This document shows, one piece after another, positions 6,236 through 14,709 of a stretch of 64,000 nt of DNA (its first letter is position 1; every line of letters starts with the position of its first letter). Source of the DNA: Microbispora sp. NBC_01189 (lineage in GTDB: Bacteria; Actinomycetota; Actinomycetes; Streptosporangiales; Streptosporangiaceae); the NCBI RefSeq assembly GCF_036010665.1, contig NZ_CP108581.1:317501-381500 (forward strand). The letters run 5' to 3'. A program made the translations under genes and the position numbers. The notes under the pieces were generated by a model. The model saw only the letters and a program-made list of their open reading frames with translations, searched no databases and had not been told where the DNA came from.

Positions 6236-8995
6236 ATGGAGCAGTTCGATCATGATCCTGCGCACTTCCCCGATTCGAACAGTACTGGTGATGGTGACTG
6301 GTGGGATCAGCTCATCGCCCGCTCGCCCCTTTGGTCTTCCAACGGCGCGCTTGCCCGTGAATATGTTCCGATCGTCGATCCCGATACGCACGATCACGTG
6401 AGCCGCCCGGGCACCTCGGCGAATTCCCCCTTTATCCGAGCATTTACGACTCGTGCCGGTACCGCTGCCGTTGACGACCCCGGCAGCGATGGAACCGCGA
6501 ATATCGCTTCCCCTCACGGTTTTTCTGACGGCGCTGCCGTTCCCGGCGCCGAAGCCGCTTCTCCCGCCCCTGCTGGTCACGCAGGAGGTGTGTCGAGCGG
6601 CACCTGCGGTCCTGCCGGCGCCGGCACCAAGGCCCCGCACACCGACGCCGGTGGTGGGTCTGACGGCGTCTCTGCCGCCGACCCGGGTGACGCGGGCTGG
6701 GACCAGGATGCGGGCCGAGGTGGCACCGACCGTGATCGGGCTGTCGGTGGTGCATCCGGCGACGTTCCCGGTGGTGCTTCTGCTAGTGGTGCGTGTGGCG
6801 CGGGGTCGTCGTCGTGGGTGGCGGTGGCGGCGGTTGTCGAGGCGGCGCGGGTGGTGGCGTTGGTGCCGGTGCCCGAGGACGCGGGTGTGTGTCTGGCCGA
6901 GGCGGAGGAGTTGCTGGCGGTCCGTGACCGGATCACGTCGGCGTTGGCCGCCCGGGTGGGCCGGGTGCATCGGGCGGGGGAGGCGAAGAGCCATGGGCAT
7001 GCGTCCACGAAGTTGTGGCTGCTGTCCGCTGGGGGGATGACGCCTGCGGGAGCCGGCCGGTTGGTGACGATGAGCGTGGAGTTGGATCGGCTGCCGGAGG
7101 TGCGCCGCCTGTTCGCGGAGGGTGGTCTGGCGGAGGGGATCGTGGAGGCGATCTGCACAGCCACTTCCGGGCTGACCGATGACCAGGCCGCCACGGCTGA
7201 GCGGATCTTGCTTGAGTTGGCGAACTCGGCGGGTGCGGCGGAGGTGGCCAAGGCCGGGCGGTATCTGCGGGCGGTGCTGGACCCCGACGGCCATGAGAAG
7301 GACGAGCAGGCCGACTTCGACCGCCGGTTCTTCCGAGTGCGCAGGCGGAGGGGCGGCGGGCTGGAGGGAGAGTTCTACCTGCCGGTCGAGGCCGCCGCGC
7401 GATTGCAGCACCTGCTGGACGTCTACGCCAAGCCCAAGGCCGAGGGTGATGACCGGACGCTGAGTGTGCGGAACGCCGACGCGCTGATCGCGTTTCTGGA
7501 GAACAAGATCGCCACTGAGCTGCTGGTGCTGGTCAACGCCGAATCCCTCCCCGACGACCCACCAGCCGAGGACTCCGCAGCCGACCATCCCACCGGTGAC
7601 CCCACCGGCACGGCCCCGTCAGGCAAGAATTGCTCGGGGAGCAACCCCACAGACACCGATCCCCCGAGCGGCACTCCCTTGGACGACGGCGAGCCCACCA
7701 TCGAGCAGTCCGCCGAGGAAGAGTCAGCGGGCGAGGAGCCCGATGCTCCGCCATCGACCCCCAGTCCCGAAGACACAGCCACTGTGTCCCCGGTGGGCGA
7801 TGATCACTCCGCCGGCGAGGACGGTTGCCCGGCCGTTGCACCCTCCGCAGGAGACGACGCCTCCCCTGCCACCGCGTGTGCGGGCGCTGACGGGCAGGAG
7901 CCTGCCACCGGCCGCGCGGCCGCCGGTAGCTCGCCCATGGACGGTCCGGCTGTCGCTTGGCCGCGCTTCGACCCAACCGACAGCGACGAGCGCGGTGACC
8001 TGCGCGACGGCGATGACGTCCAGCAAGGCCACGGCAACGGCCCCGCCAACGACCCCGGCACTCAAGAAAAGGGGATCGAGCGGGGACACCGCGGAAACCG
8101 ACCGCGGCGGTCGCAGCAGGCACGCCCGCAGCAAGCGTATGTCCCTGATCCCCCGCCCGAGCCCGACCACGCACCGGGCGCCCACACCGAGGACAGCCCC
8201 AGCGGGAGCCACCCCGGGGACCGCCGCGCTCATGGTTGCCCCGATGGCGGTCACTCTGCCGGTGGCTGCCCGGCGGAGGGTTATCGGAATACCTCCACGA
8301 CGGGTGAGGCACGGCGCGGGATGCCGGGGGCGGAAGCCGATGCGCCGCCGGGGGCCGAAAGCGGCGGCGATGCCTGGCCGGGCGCCGGTGCCTGGCCGGG
8401 GGCGTGTCCCGACGCTCCGCCGTGGCCGGGAGGCGAGGCCCGGCGGGAGAGCGACGCCCGGCCGGAGAGCGACGCCCGGCCGGAGAGCGACGCCCGGCCG
8501 GAGAGCGACGCCTGGGCGGGGCTGGGAACCGACGCTCCGCCGGGGGTGGAAGGCAATGCGCCGCCGGGGGTGTGGTTGCGGGGGTTGCCGGGGCTGATCC
8601 TGGCGACCGGGCACCTGCTGCCCGTTGAGAACGTGCACCGCCTCGCCCGCACCAGCAGCCTGGTGAGGATCGTCATGGACGCCGCCGGGCAGGTCCTGGA
8701 CATGGGCCGCAAGGTCAGGTTGGCCACCCCCGCGCAGCGGCGGGCGGTCTTCGCCCGGTACGCCACCTGCTGGGTCGACGGCTGCCCCCTGCCCGCCACC
8801 CTGTGCCAGATCGATCACGCCGAGGACTGGTGCAGCGGCGGGCTGACCGACCTCAAGCTGCTCGGGCCGGCCTGCCAGTTCCACAACCGCGACCGCTACC
8901 GCCACCCCACCCGCTACACCCGCCGAAAGATCGGCGACGACCGGTGGGCCTTCACCTACCGCAACCCCTACACCACCCGGCGAGCGAGGACATGA
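6236..8995 (+). CDS. DUF222 / HNH endonuclease (13E12-repeat family) with long low-complexity insert
   Basis: A 919-aa protein. Start chosen at the ATG with GAGGGGGT 6 nt upstream; an in-frame TTG 15 nt earlier lies inside that ribosome site. Residues ~192-422 match the DUF222 helical domain. Residues ~785-919 hold the HNH nuclease: CWVDGC, then CQIDHAEDW, then CQFHNRDRYRHP, giving zinc Cys pairs and the catalytic His. Members usually have these domains close together in ~400-550 aa. Here ~360 residues rich in Asp, Glu, Pro, Gly and Ala separate them, and a ~190-residue disordered N-terminus is added. The family is abundant in actinobacteria and often multicopy, with nuclease activity presumed. 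The early part is less GC-biased than neighbouring genes. Flanking lanthipeptide debris suggests a recombination-prone spot. Confidence 0.85.
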   Translation: MEQFDHDPAHFPDSNSTGDGDWWDQLIARSPLWSSNGALAREYVPIVDPDTHDHVSRPGTSANSPFIRAFTTRAGTAAVDDPGSDGTANIASPHGFSDGAAVPGAEAASPAPAGHAGGVSSGTCGPAGAGTKAPHTDAGGGSDGVSAADPGDAGWDQDAGRGGTDRDRAVGGASGDVPGGASASGACGAGSSSWVAVAAVVEAARVVALVPVPEDAGVCLAEAEELLAVRDRITSALAARVGRVHRAGEAKSHGHASTKLWLLSAGGMTPAGAGRLVTMSVELDRLPEVRRLFAEGGLAEGIVEAICTATSGLTDDQAATAERILLELANSAGAAEVAKAGRYLRAVLDPDGHEKDEQADFDRRFFRVRRRRGGGLEGEFYLPVEAAARLQHLLDVYAKPKAEGDDRTLSVRNADALIAFLENKIATELLVLVNAESLPDDPPAEDSAADHPTGDPTGTAPSGKNCSGSNPTDTDPPSGTPLDDGEPTIEQSAEEESAGEEPDAPPSTPSPEDTATVSPVGDDHSAGEDGCPAVAPSAGDDASPATACAGADGQEPATGRAAAGSSPMDGPAVAWPRFDPTDSDERGDLRDGDDVQQGHGNGPANDPGTQEKGIERGHRGNRPRRSQQARPQQAYVPDPPPEPDHAPGAHTEDSPSGSHPGDRRAHGCPDGGHSAGGCPAEGYRNTSTTGEARRGMPGAEADAPPGAESGGDAWPGAGAWPGACPDAPPWPGGEARRESDARPESDARPESDARPESDAWAGLGTDAPPGVEGNAPPGVWLRGLPGLILATGHLLPVENVHRLARTSSLVRIVMDAAGQVLDMGRKVRLATPAQRRAVFARYATCWVDGCPLPATLCQIDHAEDWCSGGLTDLKLLGPACQFHNRDRYRHPTRYTRRKIGDDRWAFTYRNPYTTRRART
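8438..8509 (+). repeat. Four tandem 18-bp repeats coding ARPESD
   Basis: GCCCGGCCGGAGAGCGAC occurs three times exactly, preceded by one copy with a single change, inside the disordered linker of the HNH protein. Repeat number is likely variable between strains through slippage. Confidence 0.9.
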
Positions 8996-9050
8996 GGATG
9001 TCAGAGGGCGTTTGATTTGAACTTTTCGTCCTAGTACGTCCCTATCCCAT

Positions 9051-9893
9051 CTACCGAGGGCCTTCCTCCCGACTCTTCAGATGGGCCAGCGTGTCCTTGA
9101 GGGGAAGGTCAAAGGCGTCCTTGTCATCGGCCCACCGGGCGAAAACGGCTTGCGCCGCTGTTGCAAGCTCATCGGGCAAATCAGCCGACCGTAGAGACTC
9201 CGCCACTTCCAGCATTTCCGGACCCCAACGCCACGCCCGGGCGGCGACGCTCGGCAGATACTCCGGATCCGCGAGAGCCGAGCCGCCCATCCGCGCGCCT
9301 TCGGCGCGGAGCTCTTCGTGCAGGCCGTACTCTCCGGCCAGGGCGAAGGCGACGGCCGCGAGTGCCCTGGTGGTCTTCTGGAATCCGGCGAAGGCCATCT
9401 TCAGCGCCGAGGCGCGGCCCAGTGGCTCTCCTAGGTCGACGGTGCGAACCGCCGTACCGGCGAAGAGCCGGGACACCGCTGCGACATCCGTGGTTGGCCC
9501 GGCCAGGTAGAGCCGGGCCTCAGCGGACAGGCCGGGCGGCGGACCGATGACGCTGGCGTCGACCACACGTGCCGCAGGGAGCAGTGTGACAATGCCTTCC
9601 AGCCGCTGCGGGCTGATCGCGTTGGCCTCGACGTACACGCCGTCGTAGCCCTCCTGTGCCACCTGAGCAGCCACGGCTTCGGCCGACGCCGGCGGGCACA
9701 CCGCCAGCACCACATCGGCCAAGGCGAGCGCCTCACCCAGATTCTCCACCGGGTCCAGGCACGCCTCCTGTGCCCGGCGGACAGTCGCAGCGGACCGGCC
9801 GGTGGGACACCACAGCACACGCTCTCCCGAACGAAGAGCTTGCGCGGCGAGCGCGGCCCCCATCTGGCCGGGGTGCAGGACGAGCAACGTCAT
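9051..9893 (-). CDS. NAD(P)-binding oxidoreductase with DUF1932 C-terminal domain
   Basis: A 280-aa member of the 6-phosphogluconate-dehydrogenase/beta-hydroxyacid-dehydrogenase superfamily. Residues 1-150 form a Rossmann domain with a degenerate glycine motif (LHPGQMGAALA) and YVEANAISP, where the family's substrate loop sits. Residues ~185-260 are a helical DUF1932-type domain (GRASALKMAFAGFQKTTRAL) containing the Lys usually taken as catalytic. The start overlaps the stop of the upstream regulator by 4 bases (ATGA). Substrate unknown. Confidence 0.8.
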   Translation of the reverse strand: MTLLVLHPGQMGAALAAQALRSGERVLWCPTGRSAATVRRAQEACLDPVENLGEALALADVVLAVCPPASAEAVAAQVAQEGYDGVYVEANAISPQRLEGIVTLLPAARVVDASVIGPPPGLSAEARLYLAGPTTDVAAVSRLFAGTAVRTVDLGEPLGRASALKMAFAGFQKTTRALAAVAFALAGEYGLHEELRAEGARMGGSALADPEYLPSVAARAWRWGPEMLEVAESLRSADLPDELATAAQAVFARWADDKDAFDLPLKDTLAHLKSREEGPR

Positions 9894-11356
9894 GCCTCCG
9901 GCTCCAGGGCGGCAGCCGCCGGAGTACGGCAGAAGGCGTCGATCTCCTCCCGGAGAGCCAGCGCCACCGGAGCGTCCTGGTGCGCCGGACGGCTGAGCCG
10001 GCGGCTGATGTGCTGGAGCCGGCGGGCCACGCTGTCGGTGCGTCGGCGAGACCCCATCTTCAGTGCGGCCTGGGCGACCTCAGCGGCGCCGTCCAGGTCG
10101 CCGCGCGCCTGGCGTGCGTCAGCGAGGTCCAGCATCGCCAGGCACTGCTCTCCGATACGGCTGCGCTCAGGTGGCATGGCCTCGTACCAGCCCACCGCGT
10201 CGGCAGCGAGGCGCTCAGCCGTCCGGTAGCGATGTTCGTCGACATCCCCGAGCCACAGGTGACAGGTGGACCCGTAGAAGGACTGCTTGACCTCGGGGAA
10301 GCTCATCATGCCGTCGAACTCGTCGTCCGCGCGGATCTGCTCGCGTGCGCGCTCGGCCCGGTGCAACGCCTCGTCGGAGGCCTCCGCATCCCGCATCCGA
10401 GCATGGGCGCGCGCTTCGATCGCGGCCAGCCGGACCTGGGCGGTCCCGGATTCGGGCGCGTGCTGCCACGCCGAGCGTGCCAGGATGACAGCGTCACCAG
10501 GCCGGTCGTCCCAGTAGGCGATCAGACTTTGCGTGCCGCCGACCCAGCTGAGCAGCCAGTTGTTCCCGGCAAGCTCCGCGCACAGCCGTGCGGTACGGGC
10601 CTGCGTCTCGGCGGCCGTCAGGTGCCCGAGATCGAAACTGGCGTTGGCGAGGATCCCGCACAGGACTCCGGTGACGAGATACAGCTCGCGGGCCTGGTTG
10701 GGATACTGCCGGCCCTCGATGAGTTCGAAGGCGCGGTTGCGAAGAGCCAGCACCTCCATGAAAGTAGGGGCCACCGGCCGGGTGGGGTAGACGGCGGCAA
10801 TGCGGCGAATGTCGGCATAGAACTGTTCCACGGTGTGCGGGCCGACGTTGGTCTGGTCACCGCGCCGAGTGAAGTCGGCCGACTCGTGTGCGGCCATCAT
10901 CACCAGGCCCCGAAGGTCAATTGTTGGGTCATTTATCGTTCCATCCCCGATATGTGCTGACGGTACTGCGGGCAGTGGCACCCGAAGCTCAGGAGGCGAA
11001 TAGTCAGTGCCGAAGCCGAGTTGGACCGGGCCCGTGGCGAACAGGCGGCACAGCAGGTCCTGGTAGACCCGATCCGGGGTAGCGTTCGCCTCCCACTCCC
11101 GCCAGGAACGGACGGTCAGCCCGCACTTGGTGCCGCGCAGGTCCTCCTGTATGAGGTGGACGCGCTGCACCGCCGCCTCGACGGTCCAACCGGCGGCGAG
11201 GCGATATGCCTTTAGCGGCCGGTGCCCGCAGCAGGAGTGGATCTGCTCGGCGATCTGTCGAAGCGTTCCGGGATCGAGCGGTTCCTGCGACCAGCCGACA
11301 ATCCGCGCATGGATGCGCCGGGCGCATTCCCGATCATGCACGCGTTGTCCGCCCAT
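9890..11356 (-). CDS. Regulator-like protein with helical (TPR-type) C-terminal domain
   Basis: A 488-aa soluble protein of a type common in streptomycetes and relatives. Residues ~25-110 contain a possible HTH segment (PLKAYRLAAGWTVEAAVQRV). Residues ~180-470 are a helical repeat region resembling TPRs (CAELAGNNWLLSWVGGTQS; LDLADARQARGDLDGAAEVA). Start set at the ATG preceded by GGGGGGAG 5-6 nt upstream; upstream in-frame extension is possible but has poor coding character. It is coupled to the downstream oxidoreductase gene by an ATGA overlap, so the pair is likely one functional unit. DNA binding is presumed from family resemblance only. Confidence 0.7.
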   Translation of the reverse strand: MGGQRVHDRECARRIHARIVGWSQEPLDPGTLRQIAEQIHSCCGHRPLKAYRLAAGWTVEAAVQRVHLIQEDLRGTKCGLTVRSWREWEANATPDRVYQDLLCRLFATGPVQLGFGTDYSPPELRVPLPAVPSAHIGDGTINDPTIDLRGLVMMAAHESADFTRRGDQTNVGPHTVEQFYADIRRIAAVYPTRPVAPTFMEVLALRNRAFELIEGRQYPNQARELYLVTGVLCGILANASFDLGHLTAAETQARTARLCAELAGNNWLLSWVGGTQSLIAYWDDRPGDAVILARSAWQHAPESGTAQVRLAAIEARAHARMRDAEASDEALHRAERAREQIRADDEFDGMMSFPEVKQSFYGSTCHLWLGDVDEHRYRTAERLAADAVGWYEAMPPERSRIGEQCLAMLDLADARQARGDLDGAAEVAQAALKMGSRRRTDSVARRLQHISRRLSRPAHQDAPVALALREEIDAFCRTPAAAALEPEA

Positions 11357-11684
11357 CACGTCTCCCCCCGGTTCAGCGTCATGGTCGTACTGGTAGCCGT
11401 ACTCACCAGTGCCGTCAGTGTGGCGGTGAATCGGCCGGCGGGGGAAGTGCGGACGCATCTCACGCCCGGTGAGTTCGCTCCTCACGCGACAGATGTCGAA
11501 GAGGACGATCCTCCCCGCCCAGCGATCGCTCCTCTTTCCGGGGTGGAGTGCCCTCACTACCAGCGCACGCTCACGGCGGTCATCGTGAAGCCCGCAACCC
11601 CGAGGTTTCGCACTCCGATGTTCTGCCGCTCGGCCGGCAAAACGGTACGGCGATCCGCTCCGACGCTCAGCTCAGGAGATTCAC
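11357..11684. other. Divergent intergenic region
   Basis: 328 bases between the minus-strand regulator gene and the plus-strand small-gene pair. It should carry promoters for both directions. I see the ribosome site of each gene (GGGGGGAG at the left end; AGGAG before 11685) but no convincing -35/-10 pair and no coding frame with normal bias. Confidence 0.5.
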
Positions 11685-12026
11685 ATGAGACATCCCACAG
11701 CTCTGCGCCCCCCGAACAGCGAGGAGACCACTGCTCGGGAGGAGATCGCGGCTCGGGAGGTGGACGCCCATCTGACCGCCACGCACAACATCCGTGGCGG
11801 TCAGATGCGCACCTACCGAGGGGTCGCGCTCCTCCGCCTCGGCGACCTGTCCGTCTGGTTCCGCGCAGGGAAGATCTCCTGGAGCACCGGAGAACTCGGC
11901 CCCGACGGCAAGCCCACGGCGGCCGAATTCCTCCTGCACGAGACCGCGCAGGCCGCCGTCAAGATCGCCCAGCGTCACCGAGAACTCCACGGCCACCCGT
12001 GCCCGCACGCCGTACGGATGGGGTGA
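11685..12026 (+). CDS. Small hypothetical protein (113 aa)
   Basis: Unrecognised soluble protein. The ATG is preceded by AGGAG 6 nt upstream. The N-terminal ~28 residues are charged (EETTAREEIAAREVDAHL). The central part, RTYRGVALLRLGDLSVWFRAGKI, looks like a beta-rich core, and the end is helical (ETAQAAVKIAQRHREL). The coding sequence contains a perfect 15-bp inverted repeat at 11769-11807. The stop overlaps the start of the next gene. Probably a two-gene unit diverging from the regulator/oxidoreductase pair. Confidence 0.6.
   Translation: MRHPTALRPPNSEETTAREEIAAREVDAHLTATHNIRGGQMRTYRGVALLRLGDLSVWFRAGKISWSTGELGPDGKPTAAEFLLHETAQAAVKIAQRHRELHGHPCPHAVRMG
11769..11807 (+). repeat. Perfect 15-bp inverted repeat inside the 113-aa gene
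   Basis: CATCTGACCGCCACG, a 9-nt spacer, then its exact complement CGTGGCGGTCAGATG. It lies fully in coding sequence, about 85 bases after the start codon. It could form a strong mRNA hairpin or be a protein-binding site or insertion scar. Confidence 0.85.
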
Positions 12027-12355
12027 CCATGTCGCTGCTATGGCTTGTGCTGTGCCTCAAGGGCATCTGGCCACCGCGGGCGGGCGCCACCACAACACTG
12101 AGGTTTCGACGGGTAGGGGCCGACGGCCAGCCGCAGGAGTACCGGCTGAGCGTCGCCGGCACCGGCGCACGCGAACGATGGACACAGGGTGACGACGTAC
12201 TCCACGACGGAACCGCCCTCATGGACGACCTCCCCCTGCAATGGTGTGACATGCGCGTGCGGGAGCTGTGCAGCACGGGCTGGGATTTCGCCGGAGTGAA
12301 CGTCGACATCGCGGCGATATCCAGCCGAGCCCCGACGAATCAGCCCGCCACCTGA
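12023..12355 (+). CDS. Small hypothetical protein (110 aa)
   Basis: Unrecognised. A GTG start overlaps the preceding stop (GTGA), with a second possible ATG two codons later. A short hydrophobic start (SLLWLVLCLKGIW) may be a signal or anchor. The rest is polar and beta-like (TTTLRFRRVGADGQPQEYRL). Coupled to the 113-aa gene. A long inverted repeat follows about 75 bases downstream. Confidence 0.5.
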   Translation: MTMSLLWLVLCLKGIWPPRAGATTTLRFRRVGADGQPQEYRLSVAGTGARERWTQGDDVLHDGTALMDDLPLQWCDMRVRELCSTGWDFAGVNVDIAAISSRAPTNQPAT

Positions 12356-12428
12356 TAACCCTCGGCGGCGCGGTCGAGTGCCCCTCGCCCACAGGGACAA
12401 GTCCCCGCCTCCCGCACCGTCGAGCACC

Positions 12429-12475
12429 CGGCCCGGCCCAGCGCATTACCTGTAGGCAACGCCTGGGCCGGGCCG
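12429..12475. terminator. Likely bidirectional terminator, 13-bp stem
   Basis: CGGCCCGGCCCAG pairs perfectly with CTGGGCCGGGCCG across a 21-nt loop, between convergent genes (small hypothetical on plus, histidine kinase on minus). There is no U-tract, as is common in actinobacteria. Confidence 0.6.
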
Positions 12476-12517
12476 CAGACAGCCAGTCGTCAGCTCGTAG
12501 TACTGGACGTCCCCCAG

Positions 12518-13933
12518 TCAGGTGATCGGCGGGGTGCCGGGGAGTTCGATGGTGGCGAGGGTGCCGCCGCCGGGGGCGCCGGCGATCGTCACCTGTCCCC
12601 CGGCGTCCCGTACGGCCTGGGCCACGATGGCGAGACCGAGACCGGAGCCGGGCAGGCCGCGCGCCGACGGCGAGCGCCAGAAGCGCTCGAAGACGTGCGG
12701 CAGCTCGTCGTCGGCGATGCCCGGCCCCTCGTCGCGCACGGTCAGCACGCCCTTGTCGAGCCGCACCGTGACGAGGCCGCCGGGCGGGCTGAACTTCACC
12801 GCGTTGTCGAGCACGTTCACCGCGGCGCGGTGCAGGCCGCGGGCGTCGCCGTGGACCTGCCAGGGATCGAGGCCGACGTCGAAGCGCAGCCCCGGGCCGC
12901 GCCGCCGGGCCCGCTCGACCGCCGCCGCGACCACCTCGTGGAAGTCGATCTCGGCCGACGACTCGCCGCTCTCCGCCTCGCGGGACAGCTCCAGCAGGTC
13001 GCCGACGAGGCTCGACATCTCCTCGAACTGCTCCTTGACGTTCGCCAGCAGCCGCCGCTTGGCCGCGGGCTCGATGGTGCGGCCCGTGGTCTCGCTGCGC
13101 AGCAGCAGGTCGATGTTGGTACGCAGGCTCGTGAGCGGGGTGCGTAGTTCGTGCCCGGCGTCGGCGACGAGCCGCCGCTGCCGCTCCTGGGAGCTCGACA
13201 GGGCCGAGGTCATCGTGTTGAACGACCGGCCGAGGCGGGCGATCTCGTCCTCCCCCTCGACGGGGATCGTGACGGTGAGGTCCTCCGTCCGCGCCACGTG
13301 CTCGACCGCGCCGGTCAGCCGCGCCACGGGCCGCAGGGCCGTACGGGCGAGCCAGAGGCCCGCCACGGCGGCGCCGGCCACGCCGAGCACGCTGACCGAC
13401 CCGAAGACCACGGCGAGGATGCCCAGGGTCTGGTCCATCTCGGCGGTGGAGCGGAACACGCTGATCGTCACGGGCGCGGGCGGCTGCGCGAGCTCGGGAA
13501 ACCCGCCCGGCGGCCCCGGCATCCGGGGCACGTAGCGGGTCGTGTGGACGAGCACGGAGGTCCCATCGGTGGTGACCGCGTCCCGCAGGATCGAGCCGGA
13601 GGTCAGCGTGCGCTCAGCCGCGGACGGCCGTACGTGGGCCGAGCCGGCCCAGACGCAGACCGTGCCGTCAGGCGCGACGATCTGCCAGCTCCGCCCGGAG
13701 GGGTCCCAGTCGGGACGGGGGCCGCGACGCTGTGTCTCGTCGCCGCGGCAGTCGCGCAGCGCGATCGCCACCTGGTCGGCCGCCGGTCTCAGCCGGGTCA
13801 GCGAACCCGTGATCTGGTCGCGCAGCTCGGCGCGGGCGAGCAGCCAGCAGGCCGCCGCCGACACCGCGACGGCCAGCGCGACCGCCGCCGCGATGAGCAG
13901 CGTGAGCCGGGACCGGAGCGAGCGGCGCCTCAC
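12518..13933 (-). CDS. Sensor histidine kinase (OmpR-partner, MprB-like layout)
   Basis: A 471-aa membrane kinase. TM1 is at residues ~8-30, an extracytoplasmic sensor at ~31-165 (two Cys and many Pro/Gly), TM2 at ~170-195, HAMP at ~195-250, and the H-box [13 protein letters not shown] with phospho-His261. The HATPase region carries N-box [15 protein letters not shown]1 DEGPGI and G2 GSGLGLAIV. The GTG start overlaps the response-regulator stop (GTGA), so both are made from one message. The signal is not evident. A shared upstream motif suggests the 1-2 kb glycosyltransferase operon as one target, hinting at a cell-envelope role. Confidence 0.92.
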   Translation of the reverse strand: MRRRSLRSRLTLLIAAAVALAVAVSAAACWLLARAELRDQITGSLTRLRPAADQVAIALRDCRGDETQRRGPRPDWDPSGRSWQIVAPDGTVCVWAGSAHVRPSAAERTLTSGSILRDAVTTDGTSVLVHTTRYVPRMPGPPGGFPELAQPPAPVTISVFRSTAEMDQTLGILAVVFGSVSVLGVAGAAVAGLWLARTALRPVARLTGAVEHVARTEDLTVTIPVEGEDEIARLGRSFNTMTSALSSSQERQRRLVADAGHELRTPLTSLRTNIDLLLRSETTGRTIEPAAKRRLLANVKEQFEEMSSLVGDLLELSREAESGESSAEIDFHEVVAAAVERARRRGPGLRFDVGLDPWQVHGDARGLHRAAVNVLDNAVKFSPPGGLVTVRLDKGVLTVRDEGPGIADDELPHVFERFWRSPSARGLPGSGLGLAIVAQAVRDAGGQVTIAGAPGGGTLATIELPGTPPIT

Positions 13934-14655
13934 GCCGACGGCCGCAGCACGTAGCCCACCCCGCGCACGGTGTGGATGAGGCGGGGCAGCCCGCCCGCCT
14001 CCGTCTTGCGGCGCAGATACATGACGTACACGTCGAGCGAGTTCGACGTCGGCTCGAAGTCGAAGCCCCACACCGCGCTGAGGATCTGCTCCCGGGTGAG
14101 CACCTGGCGCGGATGGGTCAGGAACAGCTCCAGCAGCAGGTGCTCGGTGCGGGTCAGCTCCAGCCGGTTGCCGGCCCGGGTGACCTCCCAGCTCGCGGCG
14201 TCCATGCGCAGGTCGCCGAAGGCGAGCACGTCGCCGTCGCCGCCCCGGGCGGCGTACGGCCCGCCGCGCCGCAACAGGGCCCGCACCCGGGCGAGCAGCT
14301 CGTCGAGCTCGAACGGCTTGACGAGATAGTCGTCGGCCCCCGCGTCCAGCCCGGAGACGCGGTCGCCGACGGCGTCGCGCGCGGTCAGCATGAGGACCGG
14401 TATGCGGTTGCCCGCCGACCTCAGCCGCCGGCAGGTGGTCAGCCCGTCGAGCCGCGGCATCATGACGTCGAGGAGCATCGCGTCGCACGCCTCGCGGTTC
14501 CGCGCGGCGTCGTCGAGGAGGCCGAGCGCGGCCAGCCCGTCGCCAGCCGTCTCGACCTGGTATCCCTCGAACTCCAGGCTGCTGCGCAGCGCCTCCCGCA
14601 GGGCGGGTTCGTCGTCCACCACCAGCAGCTTCGCGGCTTCCTCACGCACCGGCAC
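13930..14655 (-). CDS. OmpR/PhoB-family response regulator
   Basis: A 241-aa regulator. The receiver domain (~8-125) has the acidic pair D14/D15, phospho-acceptor D63 ([11 protein letters not shown]), the Thr of MLTARD and the Lys of YLVKPF. The C-terminal winged helix (~145-238) ends in [17 protein letters not shown]. It is first in a two-gene operon with the kinase. Two GTG starts six bases apart have no strong ribosome site and the message may be near-leaderless. A TTAAC/TTCTCATG motif lies 16-32 nt upstream, consistent with autoregulation. Confidence 0.92.
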   Translation of the reverse strand: MPVREEAAKLLVVDDEPALREALRSSLEFEGYQVETAGDGLAALGLLDDAARNREACDAMLLDVMMPRLDGLTTCRRLRSAGNRIPVLMLTARDAVGDRVSGLDAGADDYLVKPFELDELLARVRALLRRGGPYAARGGDGDVLAFGDLRMDAASWEVTRAGNRLELTRTEHLLLELFLTHPRQVLTREQILSAVWGFDFEPTSNSLDVYVMYLRRKTEAGGLPRLIHTVRGVGYVLRPSA

Positions 14656-14670
14656 ACGCTATCCGAGGGT

Positions 14671-14687
14671 CATGAGAATCCCGTTAA
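14671..14687 (-). promoter_or_regulatory. Candidate autoregulatory box upstream of the response regulator
   Basis: On the minus strand, TTAAC-N4-TTCTCATG lies just before the regulator start, sharing both words with the site before the GT2/GtrA gene at 2.0 kb. A possible -10 (TAGCGT) follows. Binding by this regulator is inferred. Confidence 0.35.
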
Positions 14688-14709
14688 GAGCGGATTTATC
14701 CCGCCGATT

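Noticed and set aside
11222-12022. N-terminal extension of the 110-aa gene reading through the 113-aa gene
   Set aside because: The extension is out of frame with the better-supported 113-aa gene and lacks coding bias. A GTGA overlap start at 12023 explains the real gene.
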